Shown in pieces: positions 10,253 to 17,367 of a stretch of 64,000 nucleotides of DNA. This DNA is from Candidatus Epilinea brevis (GTDB lineage: Bacteria; Chloroflexota; Anaerolineae; Epilineales; Epilineaceae), in contig JADJUE010000004.1 of the NCBI GenBank assembly GCA_016710785.1, positions 248,001-312,000 of the forward strand, in the 5' to 3' direction. The notes under the pieces were generated by a model. That model saw only the letters and a program-made list of their open reading frames with translations, was not told the DNA's origin and ran no database searches. Every line of letters starts with the position of its first letter. Within the stretch, counting starts at the first letter, position 1. The position numbers and the translations under genes were made by a program.

Positions 10253-11968
10253 TCAGCTCTTGAAACCCTGGAACATCGTCGACCAGTAATCGAAGAGCCA
10301 GTCCTTGAAGTGCTGCGGATGGGCCGGATCGAACCAGCGGTTGAAGTTCCAGACCACGGCATCGGCGTTGAAGGGCTCGCCATCGTGGAAGGTCACGCCT
10401 TCGCGAAGCGTGAAGGTCCAGGTGAGCCCGTCGTCGGAAACGGTCCACGCGGTGGCCAGAGCCGGCTCCACCTCCGTGCTACCAGCCTTGTAGCGGGTCA
10501 GGCCCTCGTAGATATGCCAGGTGGCGAGCAGCGACTCGCCATCCGTGACGTCCGCCGGATCCAGCTTGGCGGCGTCCTCCGGATGGCCGAAGACCAGCCG
10601 GTCGGAGCCGGGCACCACAACGCGGGTCAAGACGGTCTGAAGGGGGCTGGCGGTGTAGCCCGTCAGGTCCGCGCCGAAGACCAGTGGCGGCGTGCGATGT
10701 ACCAGGGGCACGGCCAGGACGGCGTCATGGATCTTCAGGTTGGCGTCCTCGTACAGCGTCTTGCGCTTGGCCTGATCCGTCTCCGCCGCCGCGGCGCGCA
10801 GCAGGGTGTCGATGGCCGCGTCGGGCGCCAGAGGCTTGCCGTCAGCGTCACTGTTGAACTGCGCGGTGCCGCCGCAGAAGAACTGGCAGAGGAAGTTGTC
10901 CGGGTCGCCGTTGTCGCCGCCCCAGCCCAGCAGGTAGATGTCCACCTTGCCGCCGTTGACATCCGGGATGTAGACCGTCTTCCAATCCGGCGACTCGATC
11001 TTGGCGTTGATGCCCACTGCCGCCAGGTTGGCCTGGATCAGCTCGCCAAGCTCCTTGGGCTTGGGATAGTAGAAGCGCTGGATGGGCGGCACGTAGAAGG
11101 TCACCTCAGCCGGCAGCGTGGACTCGGCCTGGCAGGCCTTGAGGTACGCTGCGGCCTTCACGGTATCGTAGGGATAATCGGTGACGCTGCCGTTGTAGCC
11201 CCAGAGGCTGGGCGGCATCATCTGGCTGGCGGCAATGGCATCGCCGGCATAAAGGGCCTCGATGATGGACTGCTTGTCGATGGCATGGGCCACCGCCAGC
11301 CGGCAGTTAAGGTTCTCCCAGGGCTTGATGGCCTGGTTGAAGCCCAGGTAGCCAACGTTGTTCGCCGGCTCCATGACCACCTGCAGGTCTTGGTTGGCCT
11401 CAGCCTTGACAATGTCTTCGGGATTGACCTGGTTCATCCCGTCGATCTCGCCCTTCTCCAGGGCCAGGAAGCGGGTCGTGCCGTCCTTGATGACCTTCAG
11501 CTCGATGGTCTTGCTCTTGGGGCCGCCCTCCTTGTCCCAATAGTCCGGGTTGGCCTCCAGGATCAGGGCCTCGCCGGCCTTCCAACTGCCCAGCTTGTAG
11601 GGGCCGGCGCCCACCGCGATCGGCGAGCCGTCGGCGGTGCCGTACTTGTCGCCGGCCGCCTCTACCGCCTTGGGGCTGGAAAAGGCGAAGTTGCCCATGG
11701 CCAGGTTCTGCAACAGCGGCGCATTGGGCCGATTCAAGGACAGCTGCACCGTCATCGGATCCACGGCGTCAGCGCTGACGAAGAAGGAGCCGGCAACCTC
11801 TTCGGCGGCGGCGGGGGCCGTCTCGCTGGGCTGCGCCAAAGCTTCGGCGGGCTGCGGGGTGGGCGGTATGGCAGGCTCGGCGGCATCGCGGCAGGCGCTG
11901 ACAGCCAGAGCGGTGAGAGCCAGGGTCAGCAGCATGGGAAGGCCACGGTTCTGGATTCGCACTGTCAT
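10253..11968 (-). CDS. Peptide-type ABC substrate-binding lipoprotein, apparently circularly permuted
   Basis: A 571-residue member of the SBP_bac_5 (DppA/OppA) family that binds peptides or similar solutes outside the membrane. The signal peptide ends in a lipobox (LAVSAC, Cys26), then a Pro/Ala linker. Residues 57-445 match the part of the family that normally comes second: SADAVDPMTVQLSLNRP, GAGPYKLGSW, NPDYWDKEGGP, FLALEKGEIDG, VAHAIDKQSIIEALY. Residues 455-571 match what is normally the first part of the mature protein: LVFGHPEDAAKLDPADVTDG, IYEGLTRYK, EPALATAW, DDGLTWTFTLREGVTFHDG and ADAVVWNFNRWFDP, followed at once by the stop. The order is therefore permuted although total length is normal. 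GAGGAGAG precedes the ATG. A good promoter lies at 12095-12123. A misassembly that moved a block of about 350 bases is the main alternative. Confidence 0.88.
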   Translation of the reverse strand: MTVRIQNRGLPMLLTLALTALAVSACRDAAEPAIPPTPQPAEALAQPSETAPAAAEEVAGSFFVSADAVDPMTVQLSLNRPNAPLLQNLAMGNFAFSSPKAVEAAGDKYGTADGSPIAVGAGPYKLGSWKAGEALILEANPDYWDKEGGPKSKTIELKVIKDGTTRFLALEKGEIDGMNQVNPEDIVKAEANQDLQVVMEPANNVGYLGFNQAIKPWENLNCRLAVAHAIDKQSIIEALYAGDAIAASQMMPPSLWGYNGSVTDYPYDTVKAAAYLKACQAESTLPAEVTFYVPPIQRFYYPKPKELGELIQANLAAVGINAKIESPDWKTVYIPDVNGGKVDIYLLGWGGDNGDPDNFLCQFFCGGTAQFNSDADGKPLAPDAAIDTLLRAAAAETDQAKRKTLYEDANLKIHDAVLAVPLVHRTPPLVFGADLTGYTASPLQTVLTRVVVPGSDRLVFGHPEDAAKLDPADVTDGESLLATWHIYEGLTRYKAGSTEVEPALATAWTVSDDGLTWTFTLREGVTFHDGEPFNADAVVWNFNRWFDPAHPQHFKDWLFDYWSTMFQGFKS

Positions 11969-12094
11969 CTCTCCTCCTCAACTAGGACGCGGCGAAGGTC
12001 GGAAGACCCACGCCGCGCGAAGCGGCGATCGGACGGGGCCGGCGGTCGGCGACGGATACACCCGGGAAGGGGCCGACAACGAACGGCGGACTGC

Positions 12095-12123
12095 GTTATA
12101 CCCGAGCGGACACGGGGCGTCAA
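12095..12123 (-). promoter_or_regulatory. Promoter of the binding-protein gene
   Basis: On the minus strand TTGACG (12123-12118), a 17-base spacer and TATAAC (12100-12095). The -35 overlaps the stop codon of the 71-residue membrane protein gene. Predicted leader about 120 bases to the ATG at 11968. Confidence 0.6.
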
Positions 12124-12335
12124 CCGCCCGCGCCGTAGAGGGCCTGCGCGGTCAGGGCCAGCACCGCGCCGACCGCGGTCAGCACCCAGAGCAGCTCTTC
12201 TAGGATGGCTCGCCGCTCGGGGCCTACCGGTCGCCGCGAGAGGCCCCGCAACAGCCCCCAGAGTTGGTAGGCGGCCACCGCCGCAAAGGCCGCCAGACTC
12301 ACTGCGAAAGTGGCCGTGCGCCAGCCAACGGCCAT
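12120..12335 (-). CDS. 71-residue two-helix membrane protein of the cox operon
   Basis: A small protein starting MAVGWRTATFAVSLAAF. Two hydrophobic segments (about residues 8-29 and 48-67) flank a basic loop (RGLSRRPVGPERR), which suggests a helical hairpin in the membrane. I do not recognise the family. Its ATG at 12335 shares one base with the ctaG stop (TGATG), so its translation is probably coupled to CtaG. Position suggests a small accessory or assembly subunit of the caa3 oxidase; this is inference from context only. It is the last gene of the operon, and the next promoter (for the binding protein) overlaps its stop. Confidence 0.65.
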   Translation of the reverse strand: MAVGWRTATFAVSLAAFAAVAAYQLWGLLRGLSRRPVGPERRAILEELLWVLTAVGAVLALTAQALYGAGG

Positions 12336-13237
12336 CACGCGGCGTCGCCGCCCTGCCGCGCGGCGCCGAAGGTGGCGGTCGTGCGCGCCGCCACTTCCTT
12401 GGCCTCGCGGTCCAGCATGGCCGCCGCCAGGACGATCATCGCCACGCCGTAGACAATGCCCCCCGGCACCCACATGATGGCTCCGCTGGCGGCCTGGTCC
12501 TCCAGCACGGACCAGCCCAGGGCGCCACCGCGCCGCGCGTAGTAGGGGTAGAGGGGCATCGGCGCGAAGGCCAGGGCGATGCCCAGGATCTGGCTGTGGA
12601 TGAATGCCAGGATGAGATAGCTCATCCGCCGTCCCATGCCCAGTAGCCCATGCAGATGCGGCGCCGCGGCGAACACATGCCACCAGAACAGACCGGCGCT
12701 CAGAAAGAAGCTGACATGCTCCAGGTCATGGATCAGGCTGTTGCCCTGCGCCGCGTCGTAGGCCATCGGTATGTGCCAGGCGGTCACGACGGCCAGATAG
12801 ACCAGCCAGGCTCGCGACGGAAGGGAGAGCCAGGTGACAGTCCGGCGCAGAGCGGCGCCGGCCGCCAACTGGCGGCCCAGGCGCCGGCGCAAGGGCTCCG
12901 GAAGTCCCCAGAGCAGCGTAGGCATGGGAGAGCCCCAGAGGAGCAGGGGCGGCGCCAGGAGCATCAGGAAGAGATGCTGCATCATGTGCGCGCTGAAGAG
13001 CAGCGCCCCATAGACGTCCAGGGCGGAGAGCAAGGCCAGGGCCAGACAGGTCAACCCGCCCTGGTAGGCGACCAGGCGCCACCAGGGCGCCGCTACGGGC
13101 CCGCCCCGCCGACGCAACCGGACCCAGCCCAGCAGATAGATCCCGGCGAGCAGCACCAGGATCGCTATCACATCCGGACGCAGATCCCAGACCGCCCACC
13201 AATGGCCATCGGGAACCCCGTCGACCGCGTGGGCCAG
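12335..13237 (-). CDS. ctaG: Cytochrome c oxidase assembly factor CtaG (caa3_CtaG family)
   Basis: A polytopic membrane protein of the CtaG family found with caa3 oxidases, where it aids copper-centre assembly. Visible features are WDLRPDVIAILVLLAGIYL near the start, the conserved SAHMMQHLFLMLLAPPLLLWG, HDLEHVSFFLSAGLFWW, and IMWVPGGIVYG. The start is uncertain. No ATG or GTG lies near the expected N-terminus (LAHAVDGVPDGHWWAVWD), so I give the in-frame CTG at 13237, just after the coxC stop; an internal GTG at 13171 would give a shorter protein of 278 residues. The gene lies between coxC and the 71-residue membrane gene, whose start overlaps its stop. Confidence 0.82.
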   Translation of the reverse strand: MAHAVDGVPDGHWWAVWDLRPDVIAILVLLAGIYLLGWVRLRRRGGPVAAPWWRLVAYQGGLTCLALALLSALDVYGALLFSAHMMQHLFLMLLAPPLLLWGSPMPTLLWGLPEPLRRRLGRQLAAGAALRRTVTWLSLPSRAWLVYLAVVTAWHIPMAYDAAQGNSLIHDLEHVSFFLSAGLFWWHVFAAAPHLHGLLGMGRRMSYLILAFIHSQILGIALAFAPMPLYPYYARRGGALGWSVLEDQAASGAIMWVPGGIVYGVAMIVLAAAMLDREAKEVAARTTATFGAARQGGDAA

Positions 13238-13254
13238 GACAAGGCCGAGCTTGC

Positions 13255-13899
13255 CTATTTGATCGGTCCCAGCAGATACAGTACCGGGTAGAAGAAGACC
13301 CAGACGAGGTCGACCATGTGCCAGTACTTTACCGTGGCCTCCACGCCCCAATGGTGCTCCGCCGAGTAGCCGCCCTTGCGCAGGTTGGCCCAGACGAGGA
13401 GGAGGATGACCACACCGGAGAGCACGTGGAAGGCATGCATGCCGGTCATGGCGAAGAGCGAGATGCCGAACCCGGCATGAGGGGTCACGTGGTGCTCCAG
13501 GGCAGTGGGCCACTCCAAGACCACCACAGCCAGAAGGAAGATGGTGCCCATGATGATGGTGCCCATCAGGTTGCGCTCGCAGGTCTTGCGGTCTCCGTGG
13601 GCGATGGCTGTCTCCGCACGGTAGGCGGTGAGGCTGGAGGCCAGAAGGATCACGGTGATCACCAGACCCAGCACCTGGTCCACATGGGCTACGCCGCCGT
13701 TGGCGTCCAGCATCTGGCGGGCCCCCGGCAGGACGAAACGGGTGGACAGGAGCACCAGGAAGATCATCGTCTCCGAGATGAAGAAGAGCCACAGCCCCAA
13801 TCGGTTGAGGGCCAGATGGTCGTAATGGAACACCGAATGGTGCCCGTGGTCATGGGTTGCGGGATGGGAATGGGCCTGCGCCCCGGATTGGCTGGCCAT
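13255..13899 (-). CDS. coxC: Cytochrome c oxidase subunit III
   Basis: A 214-residue, His-rich-fronted (HSHPATHDHGHH) subunit III of the heme-copper oxidase. Family signs are RLGLWLFFISETMIF, containing the conserved Glu in the helix that binds lipid, NGGVAHVDQVLGL, LEHHVTPHAGFGI, MTGMHAFHVLSGV and the ending YWHMVDLVWVFFYPVLYLLG. The ATG at 13899 shares one base with the stop of the subunit IV gene (TGATG), so the two are translationally coupled. The subunit stabilises the catalytic core in the cytoplasmic membrane and may help feed protons to subunit I. Confidence 0.93.
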   Translation of the reverse strand: MASQSGAQAHSHPATHDHGHHSVFHYDHLALNRLGLWLFFISETMIFLVLLSTRFVLPGARQMLDANGGVAHVDQVLGLVITVILLASSLTAYRAETAIAHGDRKTCERNLMGTIIMGTIFLLAVVVLEWPTALEHHVTPHAGFGISLFAMTGMHAFHVLSGVVILLLVWANLRKGGYSAEHHWGVEATVKYWHMVDLVWVFFYPVLYLLGPIK

Positions 13900-14132
13900 C
13901 AATGGTGCTCCCCGCCCCAGATCTGGGCTACATGCATGAAGTCGCGGACGATGAACCAGGCCTTGGCCACGGCGGCCACCAGGAGGGCCGCCAGCAGCAG
14001 GGCCCATTGCCCATGAAGGTTGACGGCGATGAAGTACTCGACGATGGTGAAGACGGTCAACAGGCCGCCGATCACCCAGGTTCCACGGCGCATCTTGGCC
14101 CTGTAGTCCGCGGCGTGTTTGATCTCACTCAT
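13899..14132 (-). CDS. Cytochrome c oxidase subunit IV (small prokaryotic type)
   Basis: A 77-residue protein with a charged N-terminus and two membrane segments (about 19-37 and 44-62), ending DFMHVAQIWGGEHH. Length, topology and position between subunits I and III fit the COX4_pro family of bacterial subunit IV. AAGGAGAGA precedes the ATG. It lies 29 bases after coxA and overlaps coxC by one base. Confidence 0.8.
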   Translation of the reverse strand: MSEIKHAADYRAKMRRGTWVIGGLLTVFTIVEYFIAVNLHGQWALLLAALLVAAVAKAWFIVRDFMHVAQIWGGEHH

Positions 14133-14161
14133 GGGGCTCTCTCCTTGAGTCTCGAACGGGC

Positions 14162-16027
14162 TCAGTCATCGCCCGCGCCGGCGGTCGAATACTGCGCATA
14201 GACGGCGCCGGGCAGGCCATAGTCGTAGGGTTCGCCGACCACGATGGGCAAGCGCGCGTAGTTCTGGTCGATCGGCGGCGAGCTGGTCAACCACTCGATG
14301 GAGCGCGAACCCCAGGGATTGGCCGGCGCCGGGGCGCCCTTGCGGACGCTGATCCACATGTTGTAGACGAAGATCAGGAAGGAGATCCCGATCAGGTAGG
14401 CCCCGATGGTGGTGATCAGCTGGTAGGTACCGAAGCCCGGCTCGGAATAGTCCACGATGCGCCGCCGCATGCCCTGCAGGCCGATGAGGAACATGGGGAA
14501 GGTCTTCATGTGGAAGCCGATGAAGATCAGCCAGAACTGCAGTTGGCCCCAACCCTTGCTGAACATCTTGCCGGTCGCCTTGGGGAACCAGAAGTAGACG
14601 GCGGCAATGAAGGGGAAGATGAAGCCGCCGAACATGGTGTGGTGGAAATGCGCCACCACCCAGTAGGTGTCGTGCAGGGGCTGATCCGCCACGTAATAGG
14701 CGTTGGGCGGGCCGCTCAGCCCGCCGATCAGGAAGACCACGAAGGCGCCCAGCACGAAGAGCATCGGCACCTCGAAGGAGATCTTGCCCTCCCAGAGCGT
14801 GGCGATCCAACTGAAGAACTTGACGCCCGTGGGCACGGCCACCAAGGCGGTGGTCACCGAGAACAGGGTGTTCAGGGTGCCGCCCAGGTTGGTGGTGAAC
14901 ATATGGTGCGCCCAGACCAGGAAGCCCACGATGGCGATGAACATGCTGGAAAGCGCCACCCAGCGGTAGCCAAAGAGCGGTTTGCGGGCAAAGACCGGCA
15001 GGATCTCAGAGATCACGCCCAGGCCGGGCAACACGAAGACATAGACCGCGGGATGGGAGTAGAACCAGAAGATGTGCTGGTAGTACACCACGTTGCCCTG
15101 CATCGAGTCGAAGAAGTTCAGGCCGATCCAGCGCTGGAAGAGCACCATCAGGAAGCTCATGGCGATGAACTGGGTGGCGATGAACTGGATCAGGCTGGTG
15201 GCCAGCATGCCCCAGATGAAGATGGGCATGCGAAACAAGCTCATCCCCGGCACGCGCAGGCGGAAGATGGTCACCAGGAAGTTGATGGAGCCGACGATGG
15301 AGCCGAAGCCGAAGATGAAGATGGCCAGCAGGAAGAACTGGCTGCCCAATCCGCTGCGCGTGGACAGCGGCGGGTAGGCCGTCCAGCCATGGTCCACCCC
15401 GCCCACCAGCCAGGCGGTCACCAGCAGGATCACCGCCGGCATGGAGATCCAGTAGCTGAACGCGTTCAGGCGCGGGAAGGCCATGTCCGGGGCCCCGACC
15501 ATGAGCGGGATGAGGTAGTTGCCCAACGCCGCTACACCCATGAGGTTGCCGGCGATCATGATCATGCCGTGCAGCGAGATCAGGGCGTTGTAGGTGTCGC
15601 CGCGCCCCTGGGTGAAGAACTGGATGCCCTGCTGGGCCAGCTCCAGGCGGAAGGTCAGGGCCATGGCACCGCCGATGAGCAGCGTCAGCACCGCGGTGAC
15701 GGCATACTGGATGCCGATGACCTTGTGGTTGCTGTCATAGTTGAAGTAGCGCGGCCATTGAGGCGCATGTGGATCGCCGTGATCGGGTTCGCCGGATTGG
15801 GCGCCGCGCATCCAGGACCACCAGTCGGTCATGGCGCCGGCGCCGATCATCCAGCCGATGGTCCCGAAGACGGCGGCCACAGCGCTCCAGCCTTCGGTAG
15901 CCTCCGGCGTGCCCCAGACGGACCAGCCCAACAGGGCGCGGACCGCCATGGCAAAGGCCGCGCCACTGATGGCGCCGATGACGGCGCCCACGGTGGCCCG
16001 GAAGAGTCCAAGTCGATGGATGGGCAT
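14162..16027 (-). CDS. coxA: Cytochrome c oxidase subunit I, A2 type
   Basis: A 621-residue catalytic subunit that reduces O2 to water and pumps protons. Heme and copper ligands are seen in SLHGMIMI (heme a His, near residue 148), FWFYSHPAVYV (CuB His cross-linked to Tyr, near 320), WAHHMFTTN (two CuB His) and VAHFHHTMFGG (heme a3 and heme a His). The YSHP sequence, in place of GHPEVY, marks the A2 class known from Rhodothermus-type caa3 enzymes, where Tyr-Ser replaces the D-channel Glu. An N-terminal extension with two extra membrane segments precedes the canonical core. AGGAG lies 9 bases upstream of the ATG. It follows coxB by 58 bases. Confidence 0.96.
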   Translation of the reverse strand: MPIHRLGLFRATVGAVIGAISGAAFAMAVRALLGWSVWGTPEATEGWSAVAAVFGTIGWMIGAGAMTDWWSWMRGAQSGEPDHGDPHAPQWPRYFNYDSNHKVIGIQYAVTAVLTLLIGGAMALTFRLELAQQGIQFFTQGRGDTYNALISLHGMIMIAGNLMGVAALGNYLIPLMVGAPDMAFPRLNAFSYWISMPAVILLVTAWLVGGVDHGWTAYPPLSTRSGLGSQFFLLAIFIFGFGSIVGSINFLVTIFRLRVPGMSLFRMPIFIWGMLATSLIQFIATQFIAMSFLMVLFQRWIGLNFFDSMQGNVVYYQHIFWFYSHPAVYVFVLPGLGVISEILPVFARKPLFGYRWVALSSMFIAIVGFLVWAHHMFTTNLGGTLNTLFSVTTALVAVPTGVKFFSWIATLWEGKISFEVPMLFVLGAFVVFLIGGLSGPPNAYYVADQPLHDTYWVVAHFHHTMFGGFIFPFIAAVYFWFPKATGKMFSKGWGQLQFWLIFIGFHMKTFPMFLIGLQGMRRRIVDYSEPGFGTYQLITTIGAYLIGISFLIFVYNMWISVRKGAPAPANPWGSRSIEWLTSSPPIDQNYARLPIVVGEPYDYGLPGAVYAQYSTAGAGDD

Positions 16028-16085
16028 GGTAGTGATCTCCTGTCGCGGGCCGCGCGCACGGATGGCGCGCCGACCCCGCTCTGGC

Positions 16086-17153
16086 TCAGGGCTGGGTGTC
16101 GACCTTGGCGGACTTGATGAAAGCGATCAGGTCATCCACCTCGTCGAAGCTCTTGCCCGCGTTGTCCTTGGTAAAGCGGTCCTGGAAGGTCTTGGGCATG
16201 ACGTTGGGCTTGAACCCGAGCACGATCTGGCTGTTGGGATCCAAGATGCTGGTCTTGAGATAGGCCTCATCTGCCTTGACCTTGGTTCCGCCGTCGAGCT
16301 CCACCTCGTGACCGTACAGGTCCTTCCAGGTGGGCCCGGCCATCTTCTTGCCGTCGATGCTGTGGCAGCCCACGCAACCGTAGGTCTTGGCCCATTTCTC
16401 GCCGCGCTCTTCCGGCGAGAGCTTGGAGATGTCGTTGTCGGCGACGAACTTTGTGAAGCCCTCCGCCGCCAGTACCTGCACCGGACTCTCCATGTAGGCG
16501 TGGTCCGTACCGCAAAGCTCCGCGCAGCGCACCTTGTACTCGCCCGCCTTGTTGGGCGTCAGACGCATCTTGTTCACGCGGCCGGGGATGGCGTCCATCT
16601 TCATGCGCATCTCCGGGATCCAGAAGGAATGCATGACATCCGGCGAGGAGATGCTGAAGACCGCCGTGCGGTCCACCGGCAGCACCAAGCGGTCGGAGCT
16701 GAAGCTCTCCGGGACGCCTGCCTGTTTGGGATACTCGAAGGACCAGGCCCATTGCTGGCCGGTCACGTTGATCTGCAGCGCCTGAGCGTCGCTCGGCAAC
16801 TCGCGCAGCAGCCCCATGCTGTCCGCCACCTGCACGCCATGCCACCACATGCCCATCACGATGATGAGCGGCACGATGGTCCAGGCGATCTCCAAGCCGT
16901 TGTGGCTGTGGAAGTGGGGGCCGTCGGCAGTATCCCCGGGCCGGCGGCGAAAGACCACCAGGGCATAGACGAAGAACACCATCACGAGGGCAGCGACCAC
17001 GGCCAGGATTTCGAAGGACAGCAGGATCATGCCGTCCACCGGAACGGCCTCGGCGCTGGCCTGCATGGGAAACCACTGATAGGTCTGGGTGAACCACAGC
17101 GCCAGCCAGCCGAAGATCACCGTCAGGATGATGGGCACCGCGAACTTCTTCAT
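16086..17153 (-). CDS. coxB: Cytochrome c oxidase subunit II with fused cytochrome c (caa3 type)
   Basis: A 355-residue protein. The N-terminal membrane anchor MKKFAVPIILTVIFGWLALW is followed by a second helix (about 44-66) and the cupredoxin domain with the CuA site CAELCGTDHAYM (two Cys, His, Met) and the preceding DVMHSFWIPEMRMK. A C-terminal class I cytochrome c domain has CVGCHS (heme) and NVMPKTF (Met ligand). The fusion makes this a caa3-type enzyme that takes electrons directly through its own heme c. First gene of the operon. The ATG at 17153 is chosen because it begins the membrane anchor and GGAGG lies upstream. A TATACT -10 element is at 17277-17272. Confidence 0.95.
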   Translation of the reverse strand: MKKFAVPIILTVIFGWLALWFTQTYQWFPMQASAEAVPVDGMILLSFEILAVVAALVMVFFVYALVVFRRRPGDTADGPHFHSHNGLEIAWTIVPLIIVMGMWWHGVQVADSMGLLRELPSDAQALQINVTGQQWAWSFEYPKQAGVPESFSSDRLVLPVDRTAVFSISSPDVMHSFWIPEMRMKMDAIPGRVNKMRLTPNKAGEYKVRCAELCGTDHAYMESPVQVLAAEGFTKFVADNDISKLSPEERGEKWAKTYGCVGCHSIDGKKMAGPTWKDLYGHEVELDGGTKVKADEAYLKTSILDPNSQIVLGFKPNVMPKTFQDRFTKDNAGKSFDEVDDLIAFIKSAKVDTQP

Positions 17154-17271
17154 GGGCTCTCTTGCCTCCTTGCTCCTCTGCCATCTCCGACGCGCCGCCG
17201 GCCCGATCCGGCGGTTGACACGCAAGGGCCGCCGCAGACGGCGCGACGGCCTTGGGGATGGAGCGGCGGCG

Positions 17272-17277
17272 AGTATA
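17272..17277 (-). promoter_or_regulatory. Candidate -10 element of the cox operon
   Basis: TATACT on the minus strand inside GTTATACTCG, about 120 bases before the coxB ATG. No convincing -35 is seen at normal spacing. The same TATACT hexamer recurs before recA, rny and the CAP gene at 47576. Confidence 0.35.
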
Positions 17278-17367
17278 ACACCACCGCGTCGAACCGCGCC
17301 AGAATCGTAGGCCGATTGTGGCCCCCTGCGTGTCCGAATGTGGTGGGAAGCCTGGCCGCGCCATGGC

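Noticed and set aside
10310..12646. 778-codon plus-strand open frame
   Set aside because: It crosses three real minus-strand genes and two promoter regions; no recognisable domain.
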